DNA of 64,000 nucleotides from Imperialibacter sp040222815 (GTDB lineage: Bacteria > Bacteroidota > Bacteroidia > Cytophagales > Cyclobacteriaceae), in assembly GCF_040222815.1 (NCBI RefSeq), contig NZ_JAVKCH010000019.1, positions 408,012 to 472,011 on the forward strand, in the 5' to 3' direction. The notes under the pieces were generated by a model. It did not search any database. It saw only the letters and a list, made by a program, of their open reading frames with translations, and was not told where the DNA came from. The position numbers and the translations under genes are program-made. Shown here one piece after another: positions 6,661 to 14,089 of this stretch; the first letter of the stretch is position 1, and each line of letters starts with the position of its first letter.

Positions 6661-8862
6661 TCAACTATCCAAAACCCGTTCAAAGACTCCAATCACTCTA
6701 AGCTGTTGGGCGGCATCTGTGGCCAGTACAATATCAGTATAGTTCGGATCGTCGGACAACGGTTTTAAGGTAATAGAATTGTGTTGCCAACCATCTCCAT
6801 CGATGGTTTTGCTGCTATGGTATTCTTTTACGGTATAGCTAGAACCTGTGTCGGCATCTTGAAGGGAAGTGCTTTCGACAAGCACAATCTTTCCGTTTCT
6901 CGATCCGCCCTGGTATCTACGAAACAAACATATGGCGCCGTCAGGTATTACAACATTCATTGACCGGCCTACAACCTGACATGCGAACATATCCGTTTTC
7001 GGGTGCAAATCTGAAGGCAACTCAAGCCAATCTAACTCGGCCACTTTTTGGGACTCACTGAAGTTGCCAGCCGCTGCTCTCAGGTTGTAAATCGGGATGC
7101 AGTTTTCAAACGGCTTGGCTTCATCTTGTGTCAGTATTCTCAGGGGCGGTTTTTTATGGTGAAGTGCCTCTGGAATGTACTGAGCCATATATTTTCGGAG
7201 TTCAGCATCACAGATATACACATAGGCACCTCTAATTCCCCTTAGCATAATAGTCTTGTAGATATTGATAATGTATGCCCTCAACTGCTCGATATTGTTG
7301 ATCGACATTTTGCCGTTTCGATCGAAATAATTTTCTTTAATTACCTCGATCTCTTTCTTGATTGGATTGTAGGTGATTTCGTTTCCAAAAATCACTCCAA
7401 TGTAATTCAAGTCATATCCCTGGGTCGTATGAATACAGCCCACCTCATCGATAGCACCTTCGGAAGTTATCCAGTCGGATGCGACACTATTCCAACGAAG
7501 CCTGGTGCCTTCAATCTCGATATCGGTCATGGTTTTAGTGTCATCACCCTTGGATACCCATTCCCAGGAATAGCCGGCGACCAGGCGAGACAGACCGTAT
7601 TGTGATTCTTTGGTTTTTATTTCGCTTACAAGATCATCTATACTTTCGAAAAGCAAGACCTCAAATTCCTCGTTGTTCTGAAACTGATTAATAGTCGCTA
7701 GCCGACAGTCTAACAAGTCATTGACAAACTCGACGTAGTCATTCCCCCCATTTACCCTCAGCTGCGATTTCAACCCTAAGAGAGTGGTGTTTGGGCTGTT
7801 CTTCAACTTTTGGAAGTCTTCTGTTTTTGCATCCGAAGGTTTGATCGATTGCGCCTCATCGTAGAAAAGTATACACTTCCTTGATTGAAGAAGCACCCAG
7901 TCTAATTCACTGCAATTCGCTTTATCGAGTCCCAATTTTTCGCATGCCGAATCAAATGAGCCAAAATATGTACCCAAGTTGACTCTTCGGCGTAATCGAT
8001 GTGCCTCGTCAACAATCAAAATATCATACTTCTGTTTTACAACTTCTGCGGGCCCAATGACCATTGACGAATTGAGTCCCTTTACATTCTTGAAAACTTT
8101 TTTTAGGGTGTTGCGAAATGAAGCCATTGGAACAACAAGTCCAATTTTTGGATCGGGGAACTTGACTTTCAATTCGCTTAAAGGGTCAGTAAACTCCTCT
8201 ACTTCCTGAAATTCCCTAAAATTGAATGAGTTGTCAGGTGATTTCAGAATTTTAGAAAGGAACAAAGCTAAGATGGTCTTTCCTGTCCCAGCCCCGCCCT
8301 GAACAATCGTGTTTTTGTAGGACTCGCTGAGCAAGCTATTAATTATTGCCAGTAGCCCATCCTTTTGGTCTTTGCTAAGCGTCTTATAGGGAGAATATTT
8401 GAATAAGTCTGAATTGTCGATGTATTCAATAGAATGTTCTGTTATTCCCTCTCCCCGTAGTTTATTCCAAATCGACCTCAAGGTATCCCAGTAAAGTTCT
8501 CTTTTCTGGAAGTAGGTGTGATTTGCCAATCCCAGATTGCCATTAAGTAATGTGTATACACCATCTCCTGAGATGTATTTGATGAGATTTGATTCAATGT
8601 CAAGTGTGGCAGATTTATTAAACTTGACGCTTGATATTAAGTGAACTGTGGTAAGCGTCTTTTTTCTCTGATTTTTTAAATGGGCAGTCATTCGTGCGTC
8701 CACGTCAGTAGTTTCCCCCACATAGGCTTCTTTGACGTTACCATCACTTATAATGTAAACAATTGGCCAAAGGTCTTTAGCGAAGTATTCACTGCTTAGA
8801 ACTCTAGTTAAATCTGAAGAAAATTCGTATCGCTTGATTTCGAAGCTATTGGGTAATATCAT
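6661..8862 (-). CDS. GIY-YIG nuclease / DUF2075 helicase / LexA-like S24 fusion
   Basis: A 733-residue cytoplasmic protein with three domains. (1) Residues about 30-115 form a GIY-YIG nuclease: VYI at 35-37, YVG at 47-49, Arg57, His61 and Glu90 in the expected order. (2) Residues about 165-560 are a DUF2075/superfamily-1-like helicase core: Walker A GGAGTGKT at 189-196, Walker B ILIVDEAH at 281-288, and later motifs such as FYDEAQ (333-338) and HTTQG (478-482). (3) Residues about 585-733 are a LexA/UmuD-type S24 domain: GRSM with Ser634, a likely general-base Lys679 (TVKEY) and an Ala-Gly pair at 598-599 (AAAGNF) where self-cleavage would occur. It overlaps the MazG-like gene by four bases. 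Likely role, by inference, is a DNA-damage- or phage-responsive nuclease-helicase. Confidence 0.85.
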   Translation of the reverse strand: MILPNSFEIKRYEFSSDLTRVLSSEYFAKDLWPIVYIISDGNVKEAYVGETTDVDARMTAHLKNQRKKTLTTVHLISSVKFNKSATLDIESNLIKYISGDGVYTLLNGNLGLANHTYFQKRELYWDTLRSIWNKLRGEGITEHSIEYIDNSDLFKYSPYKTLSKDQKDGLLAIINSLLSESYKNTIVQGGAGTGKTILALFLSKILKSPDNSFNFREFQEVEEFTDPLSELKVKFPDPKIGLVVPMASFRNTLKKVFKNVKGLNSSMVIGPAEVVKQKYDILIVDEAHRLRRRVNLGTYFGSFDSACEKLGLDKANCSELDWVLLQSRKCILFYDEAQSIKPSDAKTEDFQKLKNSPNTTLLGLKSQLRVNGGNDYVEFVNDLLDCRLATINQFQNNEEFEVLLFESIDDLVSEIKTKESQYGLSRLVAGYSWEWVSKGDDTKTMTDIEIEGTRLRWNSVASDWITSEGAIDEVGCIHTTQGYDLNYIGVIFGNEITYNPIKKEIEVIKENYFDRNGKMSINNIEQLRAYIINIYKTIMLRGIRGAYVYICDAELRKYMAQYIPEALHHKKPPLRILTQDEAKPFENCIPIYNLRAAAGNFSESQKVAELDWLELPSDLHPKTDMFACQVVGRSMNVVIPDGAICLFRRYQGGSRNGKIVLVESTSLQDADTGSSYTVKEYHSSKTIDGDGWQHNSITLKPLSDDPNYTDIVLATDAAQQLRVIGVFERVLDS

Positions 8863-9188
8863 AGCTCATTGTATTTCTTTGCATTTCCCTTTGCCTTATC
8901 CACAGGGTATTTCTGACCATTGATCTTGATTTTCTCAAGGACAATTTCCTTGACATCGAACTCGTATTTTTCAGCAAGCAGAAAAGCATAAGCAAGAATA
9001 TCTGCTAATTCTTCCTTAACCTTATTCCTATTGGCATTTTCCGGGCTCTTCCAGAGGAACAACTCCAATAGTTCCCCAGCCTCTACATTAATTGCCAGAG
9101 CCAAATCTTTAGGATTATGAAATTGGGCCCAATCCCTTTCATCTCTGAATTGAATCAATTCGCTAATAATTTTCTGAATTTCTGCCAT
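8859..9188 (-). CDS. MazG-like nucleotide pyrophosphohydrolase
   Basis: A 109-residue all-alpha protein from the ATG at 9188; another in-frame ATG at 9209 would add seven residues. It carries the MazG/dUTPase-like metal motif ExxE...ExxD as EAGE (36-39) and EELAD (59-63), and ends in a basic tail KAKGNAKKY. The family hydrolyses (d)NTPs to NMP and pyrophosphate and typically works as a dimer or tetramer. The size matches the short single-domain, RS21-C6/DCTPP1-like type. Its stop overlaps the start of the nuclease-helicase by four bases (ATGA), so it is the translationally coupled first gene of the module. Confidence 0.88.
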   Translation of the reverse strand: MAEIQKIISELIQFRDERDWAQFHNPKDLALAINVEAGELLELFLWKSPENANRNKVKEELADILAYAFLLAEKYEFDVKEIVLEKIKINGQKYPVDKAKGNAKKYNEL

Positions 9189-9492
9189 TAACTTGATAGT
9201 TGGAAGCAAGACGATTCTTTACGTTTTTAAATATACCGCAAAGAATGACTTAAATAAATATTTGAGAGGCAATGTCGACGCTTTGAATTGCTGATGAGTC
9301 AAAAGATGGCATTTGCTTAGCGTCAGATGCCTTACTTTAGTTTTTTGCCATAGTTGAATCAATCACTAAGAATTGTAGCTACTACTGGGAGACTTCTCCC
9401 TCGGTTCGAAGTGACGATCAGGTGGTGGTCGGTGGCTTCGATTGACGGATGCCTCCTTGGTGCCTGCCCGACCTTTGGCGGGAGGGACAGAG

Positions 9493-9510
9493 CCCCGAAA
9501 GCTTTCGGGG
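9493..9510. repeat. 18-base perfect palindrome
   Basis: CCCCGAAAGCTTTCGGGG is perfectly self-complementary and embedded in G+C-rich non-coding DNA. It is similar in style to the palindrome at 2275. It probably belongs to an interspersed repeat family rather than acting as a terminator, because no T-run follows on either strand. Confidence 0.6.
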
Positions 9511-9677
9511 TGGGAGCCCGCTGTTAGTTTTTTCGTGCGCTGGTCGGCGACTGGCGAAGGCCTGACCCCTGCCGCCGTCCAACTATCGGTTAGGCTAGTA
9601 GGAACATTCCGGCGGCAAAGGGGGCACGCCCAAGCAATTGAAGGATTTGTTGATTGGGAGATTGGCATTCAGCAACG

Positions 9678-9823
9678 ATTAAAGAGGTTACTATCTGCAG
9701 AAACGCAGAGAGTAACCTCTTTAATTTGGTTCTGTTGCAGGAGCGTAGAGAGTAACCTCTTTAATGCGTTTCCGTTGCAAGGGTGCAGAGAGTAACCTCC
9801 TTTCATTTGATGGTGTTGCGGAA
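9678..9823. repeat. Long hairpin followed by three 40-base tandem repeats
   Basis: Positions 9678-9692 (ATTAAAGAGGTTACT) pair perfectly with 9711-9725, and the intervening 18 bases add a 5-bp inner stem (TCTGC/GCAGA), giving a near-perfect stem of about 20 bp. The right arm is also the start of a 40-base direct repeat, present at 9704-9743, 9744-9783 and, more diverged, 9784-9823. Each unit contains (G/T)AGAGAGTAACCTC and ends near GTTGC. No gene is predicted across it. It may be a small RNA, a protein-binding array or a repeat relic. Confidence 0.7.
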
Positions 9824-9908
9824 GGGGGTTGCTTCGAATGGCGAGGGCTGGTAGGCTATTTTTATGGGTGGCAGCAACCGGTGGGTAATCGATCAGCCGG
9901 CAAGAGGT

Positions 9909-10238
9909 TTATCTTATCGCTCCTTGCTTTTTCTTCTTTCTGTTTTTCTTATGTGAAGTTTTAGAGCGGGCAATGGCGTAGCGTTCCTGTGTTTGAATGG
10001 CCCTTCGTTTTCCCTGGCGGCTTAGGGTGGCGGTTTCTTCGGCAGCTGCCTTGTTGGGCGTGCTTGTGGGGCTGTAAGCGATAGTGTTTGTGCTCTGGTT
10101 ATCTTCCGGGGTGGCGGTGTCGCTGGTATGGGGTGCCACGGGTAGAGCGTCGGGTTGGACAGCTTCGGCAGCCATGTTTTGGCCGAATGACAATTGAGTG
10201 GTGATAAGAAGTATGAATATGGTGTAGGTTCCCTTCAT
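9909..10238 (-). CDS. Small secreted protein with basic tail
   Basis: A 109-residue protein from the ATG at 10238; an in-frame ATG at 10271 adds eleven residues that would spoil the signal peptide. The signal peptide is clear (MKGTYTIFILLITTQLSFGQ). The mature part is a Thr/Ser/Pro/Ala-rich low-complexity linker followed by a strongly basic C-terminus (HKKNRKKKK). This composition suggests a periplasmic or surface-exposed disordered protein. The gene stands about 125 bases downstream of the gene at 10365-10763. No family recognised. Confidence 0.55.
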   Translation of the reverse strand: MKGTYTIFILLITTQLSFGQNMAAEAVQPDALPVAPHTSDTATPEDNQSTNTIAYSPTSTPNKAAAEETATLSRQGKRRAIQTQERYAIARSKTSHKKNRKKKKQGAIR

Positions 10239-10364
10239 GTGCTTTCCTTTGGTGTTAGACAAAGGTAACACGCCTCGTTCCGGCCTTTTTCGCAGAAGTG
10301 CTGTACTTTCTACAGATGTACCATTCTTTGGCTTATTGCAAAAATTGGCGCTACAGTCTTTATT

Positions 10365-10763
10365 TTAAGAGGCGGGCGGTGCGTCTTGCGGCGGTTCGAG
10401 AGGTTTATCGAGCAGTGCTTTTATGCTTTTAATATCCTTTTCCTGCACACTCAACCTTTTGTTGACAAGAACGGGCAACATTACCGGCCCCAACGAATAG
10501 GCGGTTGGGTTTGCCTTTTTACTTCGCATCATGCTTTCCAGAAAACCGGTGATGCCGCCCAGGGACTCGTAAGGCCCGAGTTGGTTGAATACCAGCACTA
10601 CTTCTTCCGTTTCATTGAGTAAATGGCTGGCATATTTTAGCGTGGTGGCGTCGGCGTGGTTGTCGAGGTCGTACACCTGCCAGGCTGGCAACGGGCCAAA
10701 GGGGTGGCCGAAGCCAATTTGCTCCCTGGCGCCCAGCTGGATGTAAAACAGTGCTTTCGTCAT
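10365..10763 (-). CDS. Conserved-looking hypothetical protein coupled to the FG-GAP gene
   Basis: A 132-residue protein without signal peptide or membrane helix. It alternates beta-like and helical segments: an opening ALFYIQLGAR strand, a central EEVVLVFNQLG strand and a C-terminal helix ending in a proline-rich tail. The start overlaps the stop of the FG-GAP protein gene by four bases, so it is probably translated from the same transcript. Being cytoplasmic, it is an odd partner for a secreted protein. Not recognised. Confidence 0.6.
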   Translation of the reverse strand: MTKALFYIQLGAREQIGFGHPFGPLPAWQVYDLDNHADATTLKYASHLLNETEEVVLVFNQLGPYESLGGITGFLESMMRSKKANPTAYSLGPVMLPVLVNKRLSVQEKDIKSIKALLDKPLEPPQDAPPAS

Positions 10764-12937
10764 GGCCCTACAATGATGCGTTTGGTAATGGCATGGCTGC
10801 CAGACCTGATCCTCAGCAAGTAGAGACCAGTAGGAAAGTTGCTCAGGTCGATCTCTGCCGTGGCAGTGCGGCTAAAGTGTAGCTCTCCACTTAATCGTTG
10901 CCCCGATACATTGTAGAGCACGCCTGTAGCCTCCAGGTTGGTGGTCAGCCGGAGCGTCCTTTCTGTTTCAAGTGGGTTGGGGAATACGTTGACCTGAAGC
11001 TTCACCTCTTCACCAGGATTGCCCTGCTCGTTGGTGGCGGTGAAGGCCAAAAGTCCGCCCTGGGCGGTGCCTAAGATCAGCTCGTTGGCATTGTCGCCGG
11101 TGAGGTCGGCGAGGGCTGGCCACAGCCGGCGGCCGGCTTTTAGCGGCTGGGTGGCGTCGAGGGTGGCATTGTAAAGCTGGATGACCTCTGGTGCGGTGGT
11201 GCCTGCTGAGGTAAAGTCGTGAATCACTCTTAGTCCGCCGGAGTTATCAGCCAGGAGGAGGTCGGGAGAACTATTTCCATCTTCATTTACCACCATGGGT
11301 ACAAGAAACGTGCGGTCAGGGGTGCGGTCGATGCCAAGGTAGGCGTCGGTTTTAGTGTTGAATACCGGGGCGATATTGGTGCCGCTGTTGAGCCACAGTG
11401 AGAGGCGGCCGTTGCTTTGGCCCAGGAGCAAGTCCAGCCTGCCATTGCCATTGATGTCGTAGAAATAGGGGTAGTCGGTGGCGTTGATTTCGACAGTGAG
11501 CGGCAGGGCTGCTGAAGCGCTGAAGGTGTCGTCTTGATTTGGAATCCAGAAGATTTTGAGGCCGAAAGTATTGAGGCCATAGCCTTTGAGCACCAGGTCG
11601 GCGTTGCCATCGCCATTCATGTCCACCAGCTGAAAGCTGAGGTTGGTGAGGCCCAACTGGCTGAGGGCCATCCAATCGGCCGTGCTTTGCTCAAAGCTGC
11701 CATTGCCTTTGTTTTGGAGCAGTGTGATGGTCGACCGGAAGCTGCCGTCCACAGCTGGCAGCCCCTTGTTGGCGATGAGAAGGTCAGGCCGCCCGTCTCC
11801 GGTGGCGTCATAGGCAACGGGCACTGCATTTTCGCCCACATCAAACATTTCATTTTGCAAAAAAGGCTCCGGGGCGGCAAAGTCAGGCACTGTGCTGGTT
11901 CCCTCGTTGGCAAGCAGAAAGCTCGACTGCCTATAGTCGAGGCCTGTCAGGTCTTCCCGGTGGTTGGACGAGAGGATCAGGTCGGCCTGGCCATCTTTAT
12001 TGAAGTCGGCGAGAAAAGTGGACGGAAAAAAAGCGCCCTGGCTGGGTGCGAAATCAGGCAGGTACAGGTTCCGCTCCACGAAGCTGGGGTCGGTATCGGT
12101 ACCCTGGTTGATCAGGTAGGTCAGTCCGTCGCAGGTCTCCTGGCCAATGAGTGCATCCCGTTTTCCGTCGCCGTTGATGTCGGCAACAAGGAAAGCCTTT
12201 CCTTCGATGTGCATTGTGCGGCTTGATGGATCGGCGCAGGTAAACGGCTCAAACTGGTAGTTGCCGCAATTGCACTCAGAAAAACCACCCCAGCGCTGGT
12301 TAGTCCGCACATAGTCGAGACCACAGTTGCCGGTGTTGTCGACGCTGCGGTTTTCATATAGTTCTGCCGTTTGCCCCGAGCTGAAGTTGATGGCAAGGAT
12401 GTCGACATCGCCGTCGCCATCGATGTCCTGTATGGAAGGGATGTCGGAAGGATTGACCAGGAGGTTCACGGTGTTATTGCCCGATTGTGTAAAGAGCGGA
12501 TCTTCGGTTAGCTCCCAGGCAGGGTATTCGTCGGCGTTGGAGGTGTTAACGAAAATCCGCACGCCGAACGAGGAATAGGTGAACAGGTCTTTTTGTCCGT
12601 CGCAATTGTAGTCGACCAGAATGATCCAGTTCTCAAGGTCAGACGGGAAAAACTGAGCAAGGTCGGGCTGGTACACATACTGCCCGGCCATAGTGGTGAA
12701 CACTTTAACGACGTCGCCAGCCCGGTCGAAAACGACGAGGTCTTCGTCGCCATCGGCATTGGCATCAAACATAATAAACTGCCCGGAGTGCATGCCACCT
12801 GCAAAAGGCTGACGCAGCTTCGTGCCAATGGTGGATAGCGTGAGATCCTCAGCCGGCCGGAATACAGGGATGTCCTGGGCGGTGGCGGCCACGGCTAACA
12901 GGGTAGAGAGCACGATATGGAGAAAACTATGGTGCAA
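10760..12937 (-). CDS. FG-GAP/VCBS-repeat protein exported by the type IX system
   Basis: A 725-residue secreted protein with a signal peptide (MHHSFLHIVLSTLLAVAATAQ). Many calcium-binding DxDxDGxxD-type loops (for example DANADGDEDLVVF, DINGDGKRDALIG, DFNKDGQADLIL, DMNGDGNADLVL) mark FG-GAP/VCBS repeats that usually build a beta-propeller. The last 76 residues (from 650) form a type IX secretion sorting domain: NVFPNP, then a beta-sandwich ending in TGLYLLRI and KRIIV. It is therefore likely a cell-surface or released adhesin-like protein. The Asp/Gly-rich repeats create long antisense frames, which are not genes. It is cotranscribed with the 132-residue gene. Confidence 0.88.
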   Translation of the reverse strand: MHHSFLHIVLSTLLAVAATAQDIPVFRPAEDLTLSTIGTKLRQPFAGGMHSGQFIMFDANADGDEDLVVFDRAGDVVKVFTTMAGQYVYQPDLAQFFPSDLENWIILVDYNCDGQKDLFTYSSFGVRIFVNTSNADEYPAWELTEDPLFTQSGNNTVNLLVNPSDIPSIQDIDGDGDVDILAINFSSGQTAELYENRSVDNTGNCGLDYVRTNQRWGGFSECNCGNYQFEPFTCADPSSRTMHIEGKAFLVADINGDGKRDALIGQETCDGLTYLINQGTDTDPSFVERNLYLPDFAPSQGAFFPSTFLADFNKDGQADLILSSNHREDLTGLDYRQSSFLLANEGTSTVPDFAAPEPFLQNEMFDVGENAVPVAYDATGDGRPDLLIANKGLPAVDGSFRSTITLLQNKGNGSFEQSTADWMALSQLGLTNLSFQLVDMNGDGNADLVLKGYGLNTFGLKIFWIPNQDDTFSASAALPLTVEINATDYPYFYDINGNGRLDLLLGQSNGRLSLWLNSGTNIAPVFNTKTDAYLGIDRTPDRTFLVPMVVNEDGNSSPDLLLADNSGGLRVIHDFTSAGTTAPEVIQLYNATLDATQPLKAGRRLWPALADLTGDNANELILGTAQGGLLAFTATNEQGNPGEEVKLQVNVFPNPLETERTLRLTTNLEATGVLYNVSGQRLSGELHFSRTATAEIDLSNFPTGLYLLRIRSGSHAITKRIIVGP

Positions 12938-13027
12938 AAGGGTTTTGAGTGATATTGCTTTTGGTTAAGACAAAAATGGGGAGGAATTAGTTTTAAAAGA
13001 AAGGGGGAGGCAGATATTGGACACTCG

Positions 13028-13083
13028 GATGTGCGGATGTTCGGACGTTCGGACGTTCGGACGCTCAGACGTTCAGACGCTCG
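13028..13083. repeat. 8-base tandem repeat array, seven units
   Basis: Seven units of the pattern GA(C/T)G(T/C)(T/G)C(G/A), mostly GACGTTCG, in perfect 8-base register. Five of the seven differ at one or two positions. The array lies upstream of the FG-GAP protein gene (divergent side) and about 420 bases before the NTF2-like gene. Copy number could vary by slippage. Confidence 0.75.
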
Positions 13084-13492
13084 GACGGGAGGCGGAAGAC
13101 AGGAGTCGGAAGACAGGAGACCGAAGACCGAAGTCGGACACGGTACGCAAGCATTGGCTCTTTTCAAGATTCTTGGTGAGAGACCCCAAAAAGAGGTAAA
13201 ACGAAAACTTCCAAGCCCTGAAAGGGCGACATAACAAAAGGATGGTGGTGGAGCCCTGTCCTGACAAGGGTAAAACTCTTTCAGGGTCCTCTGCGAGAGA
13301 CCCCAAAAGGAGTTTTGTTCCATCCGTACAAGGTGCGTTGAGACCCGGGAGTCCAACGTTCATTCGAATCCTCAGTTCCTCAGCTTTCAAATCCTCTCCT
13401 CACACATATCCCCCTAAAATTCCCCCCAGTTCGATGGGTTGTATTGTGCTGGCTTTATGTCCTTTAAGTGTTGTAGAACACACAGGCAGAAG

Positions 13493-13499
13493 AAGGAGG
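13493..13499 (+). promoter_or_regulatory. Strong Shine-Dalgarno sequence (decides start at 13505)
   Basis: AAGGAGG five bases before the ATG at 13505. Such perfect sites are rare in this phylum and almost absent elsewhere in the window. It fixes the start at 13505 rather than the in-frame upstream codon at 13439, and only the shorter start yields a signal peptide. Confidence 0.7.
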
Positions 13500-13504
13500 A
13501 AAGA

Positions 13505-14014
13505 ATGAAGCGCATGGTATTGGTCTTGCTATGTACACTTTCCGTTGACGTTTGGGCGCAACAGGACAGAGTATTTGAGCAAATTGATGAACAGTTGTGG
13601 ATACCCTATATCAAGGCCTACAATGAATTTAACACCCGGGCCTTCATGGCTTTGCACACACCGGACGTAATCAGGGTAAAAAGGGAAAGTAGTCAGATCA
13701 TGGTAGGTACTGCCTACCGGAAAAATGAGTACCGACGTAATTCTATTTCTCAATCGAAAGACTGGGAGAGAAACCTGGAGATTCGGTTTATTGACCGGCT
13801 GGTGGAAGGTGCCATAGCCTATGAGGTCGGTTATTATCGTGTCAGCCTGCACAAGCCCCAAAGCCCCCCTCAGGTGCTTTACGGTATGTTTCATGCTACC
13901 CTCAAACGGGTTGACGGGGAATGGAAAATATATATAGATGAGGATGAGGTACTTGACAACTTTTCTGATAGTCAATTCTATAAATGCCATCCTCTTCAAA
14001 GTGCGCAAAAATAA
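13505..14014 (+). CDS. Secreted NTF2/SnoaL-like domain protein
   Basis: A 169-residue protein with a signal peptide (MKRMVLVLLCTLSVDVWA, then QQ). The mature part looks like a cone-shaped NTF2-like (DUF4440/SnoaL) domain. It has an N-terminal helix with WIPYIKAYNEFNTRAFMALHTPDVI, then beta strands ending in VLYGMFHATLKRVDGEWKI. NTF2-like domains bind small ligands or act as accessory domains; no catalytic residues can be assigned. The upstream Shine-Dalgarno sequence is unusual. The next gene (CorA) begins 75 bases downstream. Confidence 0.7.
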   Translation: MKRMVLVLLCTLSVDVWAQQDRVFEQIDEQLWIPYIKAYNEFNTRAFMALHTPDVIRVKRESSQIMVGTAYRKNEYRRNSISQSKDWERNLEIRFIDRLVEGAIAYEVGYYRVSLHKPQSPPQVLYGMFHATLKRVDGEWKIYIDEDEVLDNFSDSQFYKCHPLQSAQK

Positions 14015-14089
14015 ATTGCTTCCGGGGGAGTAGCGGCTAGCACGGATTCCAAAACGTTGGTGTAAATTAACAGCATAATTGCACCAACC

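Larger units (their letters stand above)
9189..9908. other. 720-base gene-free region rich in palindromes and repeats
   Basis: No convincing protein is encoded. The longest frames (100-117 codons) run through palindromes and repeats and are compositionally odd. The left 170 bases are A+T-rich and should hold the promoter of the MazG/GIY-YIG module. The middle (9370-9660) is G+C-rich, with an 18-base palindrome. The right part holds a strong hairpin and three 40-base tandem repeats, listed separately. Confidence 0.55.
12938..13504. other. 567-base gene-free region with microsatellite and diverged repeats
   Basis: Open frames on both strands here are artefacts of repeats. It holds a 56-base array of 8-base units (13028-13083), a GGAAGACAGGAG direct repeat (13094-13120) and two diverged copies of a segment containing GAGAGACCCCAAAA (13178-13192 and 13295-13308). 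The same 8-base register recurs in several frames, which is why several short frames overlap. Promoters of the divergent neighbours should lie at the two edges. Confidence 0.55.

Noticed and set aside
9442..9795. 117-codon plus-strand frame
   Set aside because: It runs through a perfect palindrome, a hairpin and tandem repeats, and shows no protein-like composition.
9704..9823. 40-base repeats as a CRISPR array
   Set aside because: The units are contiguous with no unique spacers of constant length, there are only three, and no cas gene is near.
11534..12226. Long plus-strand frame opposite the FG-GAP gene
   Set aside because: It is the mirror of Asp/Gly-rich repeats; no start context, no recognisable domain, and the minus-strand gene is unmistakable.
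12895..13356. 153-codon minus-strand frame and overlapping frames in the repeat region
   Set aside because: The translation consists of duplicated low-complexity blocks produced by the DNA repeats; overlapping frames in other registers are equally open, so no single frame is selected.
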